Assembly (NCBI RefSeq): GCF_024355225.1
Contig: NZ_VCNH01000008.1
Location: 2,232,001 to 2,296,000, forward strand
Reading direction: 5' to 3'
Origin: Roseovarius sp. M141
Lineage (GTDB): Bacteria > Pseudomonadota > Alphaproteobacteria > Rhodobacterales > Rhodobacteraceae
Length of the DNA: 64,000 nt
Under the pieces are notes generated by a model, which searched no databases, was not told the DNA's origin, and saw only the letters and a list, made by a program, of their open reading frames with translations. A program made the position numbers and the translations under genes. This document shows, piece after piece, positions 8,989-16,633 of the stretch (positions are counted from its first letter, which is position 1; each line of letters starts with the position of its first letter).

Positions 8989-9674
8989 GCGCGCAACTCC
9001 TGCACCCCGGCGTTCAACACATCCGCGCGCAGGGCTATCAGCTGGTCCAGCTTGGGCTGCAACAGATCGGGTGCCAGCGGGGCGACGCCCATCTCAGCGT
9101 CGCGATAGATCAAATATCGGCTGCGCTGCGCCTCTTCTGCCAGAAACACGATGCGCACGCCCTTGGGCGAAATGACCAGTTCCTTGACCTTTGGGTCGTC
9201 GAAGATATGCAGATGCGCGCGTACCAGATCCTCGGGTGGCATATGGGCGCGGCTGTCGGTGCGAACCGCGCAATCTTCGGGGAAATCATCGGGACGATCC
9301 AACTGATGAGACAGCGTCTGAAATCGCGAGAACGGTTCAACCCCGGTCGGACGGATCATCAGGTTCATCGTGGCGCCCACGGGCAGCGGTCCCGGCAGCG
9401 TCACCAGCACCCAAAGCGCGGGCAGCTTGCGAAAGGTCAACGTGTCGGGCAGCACCTGAATATCCGCCTCGACCCCGCGATAGTGACCGCCCAACCGGGC
9501 AAACCCGCTGTCTGCGCGCCCGTTGCGGGGGGTGTCCATCAGTGCGCGGCAGGTATCGAGATATCCTGCGCGCTGCGCAATACGCTCGACCGAGGCACGG
9601 CGCAGGTGCCGGTACAGCAGCACGAGCAGGATGGCGGCCCCAATCAGCATCGCACCTGTGATAAATCGGTCCAT
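8985..9674 (-). CDS. Membrane-anchored hypothetical protein
   Basis: 229-residue protein with one N-terminal membrane helix (about 5-22) followed by a large soluble domain. The soluble part has no motif that I recognise. It includes an alternating beta-rich region (about 75-125) and a helical end. It is expressed as the first gene of a pair with the 95-residue membrane protein, from a promoter just after the permease terminator. Function unknown. Confidence 0.62.
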   Translation of the reverse strand: MDRFITGAMLIGAAILLVLLYRHLRRASVERIAQRAGYLDTCRALMDTPRNGRADSGFARLGGHYRGVEADIQVLPDTLTFRKLPALWVLVTLPGPLPVGATMNLMIRPTGVEPFSRFQTLSHQLDRPDDFPEDCAVRTDSRAHMPPEDLVRAHLHIFDDPKVKELVISPKGVRIVFLAEEAQRSRYLIYRDAEMGVAPLAPDLLQPKLDQLIALRADVLNAGVQELRA

Positions 9675-9692
9675 CGTTCCTCCGGTCCAAAA

Positions 9693-9721
9693 GGGTCCGG
9701 CCCGCCGAATGGGCGGGCCGG
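9693..9721 (-). terminator. Terminator of the permease operon
   Basis: On the minus strand a perfect 10-bp stem CCGGCCCGCC/GGCGGGCCGG with a 5-base loop is followed by ACCCTTTT. It sits between the permease stop (9735) and the next leftward gene start (9674), separating the two operons. Confidence 0.82.
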
Positions 9722-9734
9722 TCTGTAGAGTTTA

Positions 9735-11150
9735 TCAGAAGCCGCGCGGCCTGGGCCAGGGCATCGTGAACTGCGCTGCACGGCGCACGAAACGATAGCG
9801 CCAGAAGTGGAACCAGAGCGAAACGATGATGTAGAAACTCAGCATCGCAACCAGTTGCGATCCGTAGCCGAGGAACACGGCGAAGAACGTCACCCCGCAC
9901 AGGGAAAGCAGAATGATCGCCGGAACCGGGTGGAACGGATGCTCATACCCGCGTTTGATCGAGTCCAGTGGCCATTTGCGACGGAACAGGATCACGTTCA
10001 GCGGCATAAAGGTGTATCCCAGAAGGCCCGACAGGATCGAGAAGGTGATCACCTGATCCAAAGGTGCGCCCAAGGCGAAAATCATCGCGATCGGGACAAG
10101 GAAGATGATCGACCGATAGGGTGTGCGGAATTTGGGATGCACAGCACCGAACCAGTCAGGCAGATAGTGATCACGCCCCATGGCGAACCACGCCCGGCTG
10201 GCATCGTTGATGCAACCGTTGGCCGAGGCCAGTGTGGCAAACATCGTACCGATTCCCAGAAGCACCATCAGCGTCGTCGATCCCGACAGACGCGCCGCAT
10301 CGAATAGCGGAACGCCAGACTGGCCCAGATACTCCCACGGCATCAGACCTACGCAGACATACCACGTCAGTGTTGCCGCGATCAGCAGCGTCATGATGCC
10401 AGCCAGCGTGCCGAAGGGCAGCGAACGCGCGGGCGAGCGAACTTCCTCCGCCGCCTGACATGTGCCTTCGATCCCGAGGTAATACCACAGGCCGAAATGC
10501 ATCGCCGCCAGAACACCCAGCCACCCATAGGGTAGATCAGTCATCAGTTCGAGATGGCGCAGCGGGCTGTCGGACATGAACACCGCTGTCGACAGAAAGA
10601 GCGCGATAATCGCGCAAAAGGCGAAAGCGGTGATGACAAGGCTGAAGGTCAGTGTCGCCAGAACGCCGCGATAGTTGAGCCAGGCCAGGAACATGATCGA
10701 CAGAACGATAAAGGGCCTCTCGTCGAGACCTTCATGGCCTGTCATCCCGGCCACCGTGTCTATCAAGAAGCCGAAGGTGATCGCGTTTGCAGCCTCCAGC
10801 ATCGTATAGGCAAAGACTAGGTAGAGGCCAACGTTAAAGGCCATCAGCGGGCCGACGATATGCTTGGCCTGCGTGTACTGACCACCAGCCGCGGCGACGG
10901 TCGACGTCACCTCGCTGTCGATCATGGCGACGCAGGAATAAAGTATTCCGGCGAACCAGCACGCGAGCAGCGCCGCATAGGCACCGCCCTTGCCGACAGC
11001 AAAGTTCCAGCCCATGTATTCGCCAACCAGGACGATCCCGACGCCAAGGCCCCAGATATGCGCCGGTCCCAGAACCCGGGCCAGACCGACCTTGGTCCCA
11101 CCGGGGCCCATTCCGTCCATTTCTTTGGACGTGATATCCGTATCAGACAT
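9735..11150 (-). CDS. APC-superfamily amino acid/amine permease
   Basis: 471-residue secondary transporter of the inner membrane with about 12 hydrophobic helices. The APC signature is visible: GPAHIWGLGVGIVLVGEYMGWN in helix 1 and an acidic helix-6 region GIEGTCQAAEEVRSPARSLP, as in ethanolamine- and amino-acid permeases. It should move a small amine or amino acid with a cation. It is the last gene of a four-gene leftward operon with three very small membrane proteins and is followed by a strong terminator. The ethanolamine-permease subgroup is the nearest by motif, but the substrate is not determined. Confidence 0.86.
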   Translation of the reverse strand: MSDTDITSKEMDGMGPGGTKVGLARVLGPAHIWGLGVGIVLVGEYMGWNFAVGKGGAYAALLACWFAGILYSCVAMIDSEVTSTVAAAGGQYTQAKHIVGPLMAFNVGLYLVFAYTMLEAANAITFGFLIDTVAGMTGHEGLDERPFIVLSIMFLAWLNYRGVLATLTFSLVITAFAFCAIIALFLSTAVFMSDSPLRHLELMTDLPYGWLGVLAAMHFGLWYYLGIEGTCQAAEEVRSPARSLPFGTLAGIMTLLIAATLTWYVCVGLMPWEYLGQSGVPLFDAARLSGSTTLMVLLGIGTMFATLASANGCINDASRAWFAMGRDHYLPDWFGAVHPKFRTPYRSIIFLVPIAMIFALGAPLDQVITFSILSGLLGYTFMPLNVILFRRKWPLDSIKRGYEHPFHPVPAIILLSLCGVTFFAVFLGYGSQLVAMLSFYIIVSLWFHFWRYRFVRRAAQFTMPWPRPRGF

Positions 11151-11164
11151 CTTTTTCTCCCCGT

Positions 11165-11332
11165 TCAGAGTTTATGTTCTTCGGTCATCGCCTCAAGCTC
11201 GCCCTCGCGCGAAGACATCAGTTCCTCTTCGGAGTAGCTGCTGTCGATCTTGATCCAGTCGATGACGATATAAAGCCCGAAGACGATCGAAAGCCCCCAG
11301 GCGGCGTATTCCATGATATTCCAGATATCCAT
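11165..11332 (-). CDS. Single-span small membrane protein of the permease operon
   Basis: 55-residue protein starting MDIWNIMEYAAWG, with one membrane helix (about 8-27) and an acidic C-terminal tail (SYSEEELMSS...). The start at 11332 has GGGG upstream and a 13-bp gap from the preceding gene; an alternative start at 11359 would overlap that gene. It lies directly before the permease gene. I infer an accessory subunit. No family was recognised. Confidence 0.66.
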   Translation of the reverse strand: MDIWNIMEYAAWGLSIVFGLYIVIDWIKIDSSYSEEELMSSREGELEAMTEEHKL

Positions 11333-11345
11333 GTTCAGTCCCCGT

Positions 11346-11726
11346 TCACTTTTCGCCAAACTTTTCGGAAATCACCTCGGCGTACTCCTTGCCGGAGAAC
11401 CGCAGCACGAGGGCGTAATATCCGACGACAACGACGATCATCACCAGAAGGCTGGCGATCGAAAAGGAGTAGTCGAAACGCGCAGTGATCAGCTCGGCCG
11501 CGTCGGCGGCTGTGGCATAGCCAAGCTCGTTCCATTTCTCGACCATGGTGGGGTTCTGTGCGAGGCTCTCCCAAGTGGGGTTGTCCGGCACGTTTGATGT
11601 CTGTGCGCTGCCTGCCAGGCCCAGGAAGAGCGGCAGGTAAAGCGCGCCGACCGCCAGAACCAACAGAACGATCACGTCGATGACCTGCCCGATCTTGCTT
11701 TGGACGGGGGGGATGTAGTTTGCCAT
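11346..11726 (-). CDS. Two-span small membrane protein of the permease operon
   Basis: 126-residue protein. Membrane helices lie at about 16-38 and 90-110, and the region between them (about 40-88) is polar and probably periplasmic, containing NPTWESLAQNPTMVEKWNELGY. It belongs to the same leftward operon as the APC permease. Not recognised as a known family. The topology suits an accessory or substrate-presenting subunit. Confidence 0.68.
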   Translation of the reverse strand: MANYIPPVQSKIGQVIDVIVLLVLAVGALYLPLFLGLAGSAQTSNVPDNPTWESLAQNPTMVEKWNELGYATAADAAELITARFDYSFSIASLLVMIVVVVGYYALVLRFSGKEYAEVISEKFGEK

Positions 11727-11737
11727 ATCCGGTCCTT

Positions 11738-12028
11738 TCAGCGTTTTTTCTGGGCGCGGGCGAGATCAAGAAATTTGATGTCCAGCCCGTACATGAAATC
11801 GCGATCCTCGCGATAATGGCGCAACATGGCGACGATCGCGGCCGTGTTGAGAACCAGTATAGTCGCACCACCGATCAACAGAGCAATGCGCGCAGACCCA
11901 CTGGGAGCGAGATTCCAGGTGGCCAAAGCGACAAAGGTGATGGCCAGCCACAGGCCGATTACAAAGGCCCACGCGACAGCAGTATCGCGGCTGTGCATCT
12001 TCTTGATGCGTTCGGGCAGGTCAGGCAT
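11738..12028 (-). CDS. First gene of the permease operon, two-span membrane protein
   Basis: 96-residue protein starting MPDLPERIKKMHSRD. The chosen ATG has GGGAG six bases upstream; the frame runs further back to 12160 but without a ribosome binding site and into what looks like promoter. Two membrane helices (about 17-37 and 47-67) are followed by a charged tail. It heads the operon 96 aa - 126 aa - 55 aa - permease. Function is inferred only from this context. Confidence 0.68.
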   Translation of the reverse strand: MPDLPERIKKMHSRDTAVAWAFVIGLWLAITFVALATWNLAPSGSARIALLIGGATILVLNTAAIVAMLRHYREDRDFMYGLDIKFLDLARAQKKR

Positions 12029-12130
12029 TGGGAGCTCCCGTTGGTTGTGAATTGCAACGCTCATTTTGGTGGCGCTGTTTATTGACAGTGAAAACTTTGG
12101 AAGCCCAGTAATGCACAGGATGCGACTTTG

Positions 12131-12144
12131 TGTCAATCTTGACA
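12131..12144. promoter_or_regulatory. Palindrome upstream of the permease operon
   Basis: TGTCAA-tc-TTGACA is a perfect 6-2-6 inverted repeat about 100 bp upstream of the operon's first ATG. On the minus strand its TTGACA arm could also serve as a -35 box. It may be a regulator site; no regulator gene is adjacent. Confidence 0.4.
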
Positions 12145-12289
12145 ATACGAATTTCCACATCGGGGAGGTTTTTCACGGCCTATCAAACGCTCTCAGGGGT
12201 ATGGTCGGCAGGGGCATGTATCTGAAAGACCATGCAAAAAAGAACCCTGTACCGGCGGCTGTCGGGTCGGCCGACCGAGACCATCGTTC

Positions 12290-12367
12290 GGCTTTGGCAG
12301 GGGGAATCCGCTTGAGCAGGTCAGGGCGGTCTTCTAGCCTCCTTGCAGGCCAAGATGCAGTCCATTT
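12290..12367 (+). repeat. Degenerate dispersed repeat, copy 2
   Basis: Second copy of the element at 4305-4381, same strand, sharing the 14-base core cagggcggtcttct and the end cagtccatttc. It lies in non-coding DNA between the permease operon promoter and a frameshifted gene. Confidence 0.6.
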
Positions 12368-12445
12368 CTGGTGGAGCCAATTTAATCCAATGTTTTCTGA
12401 CGGACTCTGACGGAGACGTGTCGAGGGGATATGCCAAGGGCCGTT

Positions 12446-12711
12446 TCATAGACCTTCGATCCTATCCATGGCCACTCCCATCGCAGCAGCAATTGTGCGC
12501 ATGTCATCGGGTGTTCGTTTCGATTTCTTCCGGCGCATGACGATCCCCCAACTCCATCCTCGGCCATTCGTCAGGTCCAGTCTTTCAAAGAGGGGGGCGA
12601 TTGGCGCAGTCGTGGCGTCTTGCACATAATTGACGTCGACCCGAAACGGTTCAAACCCTGCAGATTGCGTGACCTGATAGGGTTCATCGGATGTTAGCTT
12701 TCGTCACTCAT
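12446..12711 (-). pseudogene. Frameshifted small gene of unknown function
   Basis: An ATG at 12711 has a strong ribosome binding site (GAACGAGGGG) and reads MSDES then stop. One frame over, an open frame of about 85 codons runs to TGA at 12446. It includes FEPFRVDVNYVQD, APLFERLDLTNGRGWSWG and DDMRTIAAAMGV, which look like genuine protein, not random translation. The simplest reading is a ~88-residue gene broken by a single indel near 12695-12700. The family is not recognised. A sequencing error is the alternative. Confidence 0.5.
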
Positions 12712-13110
12712 CCCCTCGTTCCCCCATCTGACGGTCTCGATGCTGCGTCTCTTCTCCTCGAACAGGTGGTTCAGGCGGGCCGCACACCGACCGGCTTCCT
12801 TGAGACAAGGGGTGCGCAGGCTGATCGAGAAATGGCCCGGCGCCCTGGACCTGCTGTCGTCGGTTTTCGCACAGGCCTTTTCAGTGTAACGGGAATGTTG
12901 CGAAAGAATGAATACGGGTTGTGGCGTCGGCGCCACCAGAACATGTTGCCGGCTTCAGGAGGTACGGGGTTTTTGGCATTTCGGTCGCCTCTGGGCGCAG
13001 GAAAGGGCGACAGCCACGGGCACAGGAGTGGGCACAGAGGACAGTTGAAGTTTTATGGGATCGTAGCTATCCCGAGCAACAATATGATATCGTTGATTTT
13101 TCTTAGTTTC
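12712..13110. other. Gene-poor stretch
   Basis: About 400 bp with no reading frame that looks like protein and no clear RNA. Short open frames on both strands have random-looking composition. It may be decayed island DNA. Confidence 0.45.
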
Positions 13111-13126
13111 TGGCTCCGGCGGTAGG
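13111..13126. repeat. Attachment-site-like copy of the tRNA-Asn 3' end
   Basis: The 16 bases tggctccggcggtagg are identical to the 3' end (CCA included) of tRNA-Asn at 13654-13669, in the same orientation, 543 bp away. Integrases of islands and prophages commonly leave such a copy at the far end of the element, so this is a candidate attR/attL. Confidence 0.72.
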
Positions 13127-13197
13127 TGTTTACCGTATTGTAAAGGTGATACAAATCAAATATTTACGGCATTTCATTTAGTGAAATGTTGCGGGAA

Positions 13198-13545
13198 TCA
13201 AAGAGAGCGCAGGTCTTCCCGCATCGCGGATTTGAGTTTCTTGGTTGCTGAAATGCGTTCATCAGAACCGGGTTTTGTTTCGCCCCATTCTGACAGCATG
13301 TCATGGACCTTTGGGGAAGCCACTAGCTGTGCTCTCAATAACCAGTGCCCCGTGTCTCGTGCTGACGCATCTGTGAAGTTCGCGTCTTCCCCCCTTACCC
13401 ATGATTCCAACAAACCGACATAGGCCTCTTTGCGTTCATCATACTGTCTTTGCCGCGAAAGGCTGCGAGTCTCAAGGAAACGCTGCACCAGGACCGTAAG
13501 CAGAGAGCCAATGCCGAACGCCGCTATCAGAGATGCCGGTTCCAT
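13198..13545 (-). CDS. Hypothetical membrane-anchored protein in the mini-island
   Basis: 115-residue protein with an N-terminal membrane helix (about 4-22) and a charged helical soluble part (QRQYDERKEAYVGLLESW...). It resembles many short phage- or island-borne proteins of this build but no family can be named. It is the only plausible gene between the tRNA-Asn and the duplicated tRNA end, in DNA that is more AT-rich than its surroundings. A 7-bp hairpin (13170-13188) follows the stop codon. The ribosome binding site is weak. Confidence 0.5.
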   Translation of the reverse strand: MEPASLIAAFGIGSLLTVLVQRFLETRSLSRQRQYDERKEAYVGLLESWVRGEDANFTDASARDTGHWLLRAQLVASPKVHDMLSEWGETKPGSDERISATKKLKSAMREDLRSL

Positions 13546-13653
13546 TCTGATCAGCTACACTTTCGGACTGTTGCGGCATTCTGGTAAACATGTTGCGGGA
13601 TTTTGCACTAAATTCAAAATACCAATTAAAATCAGTAAGTTAGCCTGATTTTA

Positions 13654-13728
13654 TGGCTCCGGCGGTAGGGATCGAACCTACGACCAATTGATTAACAGTC
13701 AACTGCTCTACCGCTGAGCTACGCCGGA
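13654..13728 (-). tRNA. tRNA-Asn (anticodon GTT)
   Basis: 75-base cloverleaf including an encoded CCA. The acceptor stem is TCCGGCG/CGCCGGA, the D arm GCTC...GAGC, the anticodon loop CTGTTAA gives GTT, and the T arm has GTAGG TTCGATC CCTAC. It is read leftwards; its 3' end faces the mini-island at 13127-13653. Confidence 0.97.
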
Positions 13729-13792
13729 ACACGAGGTGCCGTATAGCAACCACTCTGAGTGGCGTCCAGTGCGTTTTTCAGAAAATATTGCT

Positions 13793-14752
13793 TTATCCGT
13801 TTTGGCGTTGAAACACCGTTTCTGCATGCAATGTACCGCAGGGCGCGACCCGGTTTTGGCACGTAAGATCAATCAGATGGCCAAGCACATTGCGCGTCGC
13901 GGCAGGCAGGAGCGCTGCTGGTGTTTCTGTATAAAGTCCGGCTGCCAGCGTCGCCGCATCAGCCGGGCCGTGGCGGAGCGCTTCGATGATCGCGGCCTCG
14001 CGCGCGATCCGGTGGGTTAGGATCGCATCAATCCGGACTGCGGGTGAGCGGACAGGAGCACCGTGGCCGGGATACAGTATGCGGGGCCGGCGGGTGGCCA
14101 GGCGACGGCACGAGGCCATGTAGTCGGACATGTCGCCATCGGGCGGCGACACCAGCGACGTGGCCCAGCCCATCACCAGATCGCCGGTAAGGATCGTATT
14201 GCGCCACGCAAAACACATGTGGTTGCCGAAGTGGCCGGGCGTCCAGAGCGCTTCGATCCGCCAGTCATCCCCCTCCAGCACCGCGCCGTCGGCAAGGCAG
14301 ATGTCGGGAGCGAACTGGAGGTCTACGCCTTCGCCCCCACCGATGGTGCTGCCTTGCGGGGCATTTGCGGCCAGTTCGCGCATGATGGCGCTGCAACCGG
14401 CGGCTGCGTCGCCATAGGCCAGAACCGGCGCACCCGTCCGCGCCGCAAGCCGACGGGCGAGAGGGGAATGATCCAGATGTGCGTGCGTGACGAGAATGTG
14501 GGAGATCCGCTGGCCGGGGCTTGTAGCGGACAGGATGGCGGCCAGATGAGCGGGGTCATCGGGGCCGGGGTCGACGACTGCCAGGCCCTTGGTGCCAATC
14601 AGATAGGTATTGGTGCCGTGCAGGGTCATCGCCGACGGGTTTGGTGCAAGGATGCGGCGCAGGCCGGGGGCCAGCGTCATCGGGACGCCCGGAGGCAGCG
14701 CGCCGCTGTTCATGTCGGCGCGGGTGCCGTGGCTATCGCTGGGCGGGGTCAT
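13793..14752 (-). CDS. Metallo-beta-lactamase-fold hydrolase
   Basis: 319-residue cytosolic hydrolase of the MBL-fold family close to LACTB2/glyoxalase-II-type proteins. The zinc motif THAHLDH (HxHxDH) is present, followed by WTPGHFGNH, GDLVMGW and YPGHG, which supply the remaining metal ligands. The last ~70 residues form the winged-helix-like end typical of the LACTB2 subgroup. ATG 14752 is chosen because the N-terminus then begins just before the fold and AAGGAAG lies upstream; a longer frame to 14890 would overlap the divergent kinase. Substrate unknown. Confidence 0.84.
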   Translation of the reverse strand: MTPPSDSHGTRADMNSGALPPGVPMTLAPGLRRILAPNPSAMTLHGTNTYLIGTKGLAVVDPGPDDPAHLAAILSATSPGQRISHILVTHAHLDHSPLARRLAARTGAPVLAYGDAAAGCSAIMRELAANAPQGSTIGGGEGVDLQFAPDICLADGAVLEGDDWRIEALWTPGHFGNHMCFAWRNTILTGDLVMGWATSLVSPPDGDMSDYMASCRRLATRRPRILYPGHGAPVRSPAVRIDAILTHRIAREAAIIEALRHGPADAATLAAGLYTETPAALLPAATRNVLGHLIDLTCQNRVAPCGTLHAETVFQRQNG

Positions 14753-14870
14753 TGGGGTCGGGTTCTTCCTTGGTGCGATCGGGTGACGATAGCGTTGGGC
14801 GCGGCCTGCGTCCATTGCGGAGGTGCCACATGCGCTTGCACAGGGATCGGGCGCTGGCCTAGTCTGGCGC

Positions 14871-16160
14871 ATGATGTTTCGCTGGCTCAAACGCTATATG
14901 CCGCGCGGTCTGTATGGCCGTGCCTTTCTGATCCTGCTGCTGCCGGTGATTTCGCTGCTGGTGGTCGTGTCTGTCGTGTCGGCTCAGCGCCTTTTCGAGG
15001 GGGTGACGCGGCAGATGACCACCTCGACAGCGCGCGAAGTTCAGCTATTGCTGGATGCGCAGGACCCTGCCTCGCTGGCCGAGGCATTGTCGATCGTCAT
15101 GCGTCCTGCCGAGCCGCAAGATGTGCCGCACGCCAACCTGCGCCGGTGGTATGACGTGACCGGAATCGTGCTGATTTCAGCGCTCGAAGAGCGCCTGCCG
15201 ACCCTTTTGGCAATCGATCTGTCGCATCCCCAGTTCGTCAGGCTCTATCTGGAGCAAAGCAATGGCCCGGTGCGGATGACAGTGGACCGGCGGAGGTTTT
15301 CAGCGTCGAACCCGCACCAGTTGTTCGTAAACATGCTGTTTTTCGGCGTGTTGATGACGCTGATCGCCTATGTCTACCTGCGCAACCAGCTGCGTCCGAT
15401 CACGCGGCTGGCCCGCGCGGCCGAGGCGTTTGGGCGGGGGCGCACGGTGCCGTATCGCGCATCGGGCGCGAACGAGGTACGCGCGGCCGGCAATGCCTTT
15501 CTGGATATGCGCGCGCGTATCGACCGCCAGATAGAGCAGCGCACGTCGATGTTGTCTGGCGTCAGTCACGACCTGCGCACGCCGCTGACCCGGCTGAAGC
15601 TGAGCCTTGCGATGCTGGACGGCGAGGAGGAGCGCGATCCGATGCTGCGCGATGTGCGCGACATGGAGCGGCTGCTGGACGCCTTCCTTGATTTCGCGCG
15701 CGGCGCCGCCGAGGGGGAGCCCGAGCCTGTCGATCCTGCCGCGCTGGTGCGCCGCATCGTTGAAGATAGTGCGCGTAGCCAGATCGCCGTGACGCTGCAT
15801 GAGGTGAGTGGCACGGGCACGGTGCCGCTGCGCAAGGTGGCGATCCGGCGCGCAATCGACAACTTGATCGGCAATGCGGTGCGGTACGGCACCCGCGCCG
15901 AGCTGTCGGTCGTGCTGACAGACCGCGCCCTGCGCATCCGCGTCGAAGATGACGGGCCGGGCATCCCCGAGGGCCGGATTGAAGAGGCATTGCGCCCTTT
16001 CTCTCGGCTGGAGCCATCGCGCAATCAGGACAAGGGCCCGGGCGTCGGCCTGGGCCTGTCGATCGCGATGGATATTGCGCGCGCCCATGGTGGCAGCCTG
16101 CGGCTGAGCCCTTCGGCACGGCTGGGCGGTCTGTGCGCCGATCTGGTGATTGCGCGATGA
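14871..16160 (+). CDS. EnvZ-type sensor histidine kinase
   Basis: 429-residue inner-membrane sensor kinase. Membrane helices near residues 15-38 and 160-180 flank a periplasmic domain of about 120 residues, followed by HAMP, a HisKA domain with SGVSHDLRTPLTRL (phospho-acceptor His), and an ATPase domain with N box NLIGNAVRYG, G1 DDGPGIPEG and G2 GVGLGLSIA. The organisation is that of EnvZ/OmpR-family kinases. No response regulator lies on either side in the window. It is divergent from the MBL-fold gene. Confidence 0.9.
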   Translation: MMFRWLKRYMPRGLYGRAFLILLLPVISLLVVVSVVSAQRLFEGVTRQMTTSTAREVQLLLDAQDPASLAEALSIVMRPAEPQDVPHANLRRWYDVTGIVLISALEERLPTLLAIDLSHPQFVRLYLEQSNGPVRMTVDRRRFSASNPHQLFVNMLFFGVLMTLIAYVYLRNQLRPITRLARAAEAFGRGRTVPYRASGANEVRAAGNAFLDMRARIDRQIEQRTSMLSGVSHDLRTPLTRLKLSLAMLDGEEERDPMLRDVRDMERLLDAFLDFARGAAEGEPEPVDPAALVRRIVEDSARSQIAVTLHEVSGTGTVPLRKVAIRRAIDNLIGNAVRYGTRAELSVVLTDRALRIRVEDDGPGIPEGRIEEALRPFSRLEPSRNQDKGPGVGLGLSIAMDIARAHGGSLRLSPSARLGGLCADLVIAR

Positions 16161-16633
16161 GGCCGGTTTCCGGGCCGGGATTGATTGCAAGAGTTTCGGC
16201 TGTACCAGTGCCGTCGCGCAGTGAGTGCACCGCATATTTTCGTTGCCAATCCGCCCGCTATCCCGCTTTATGCACACGGGCTGGACTTGCCCGGACTTAT
16301 GGGCACACCGCATGATACGGCCAGCATTTACAGCGCCCGATCCGTTTCAGAAGTTTTGGATGCATCACTGCGCAAGAAGCCAGATCAGCGTGTTGAAATC
16401 GGCGAGGTTCCGGGGAACGAATATCTTGATGCGTCGCATCAGAAAATGGCCGTAATATTGCGTTTGCAAACATATTTAAGAACACTGCATGAGGCGAAGA
16501 TGTATTTTTTGAAAAGGCTGCATTCCGGTAGTTCCGGCGCCCGGTTGATTTATCTGAACTGGTTCGCGCCCTTCGACTTGCACGCCCGGATCGCGATTGA
16601 AAACATGACGCCCGCAATTCTGCCGGAGGCCCT
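16161..16633. other. Region upstream of the glycan cluster
   Basis: 473 bp between the kinase stop and the first glycosyltransferase. It is clearly more AT-rich from 16420 to 16520 than the flanking genes. A 150-codon frame on the plus strand (16185-16637) overlaps the glycosyltransferase start and shows no family resemblance, so I do not call it. A promoter for the cluster is probable here. Confidence 0.4.

Noticed and set aside
12691..13125. Plus-strand frame of 144 codons before the mini-island
   Set aside because: No family resemblance, atypical composition, and the frame overlaps the duplicated tRNA end.
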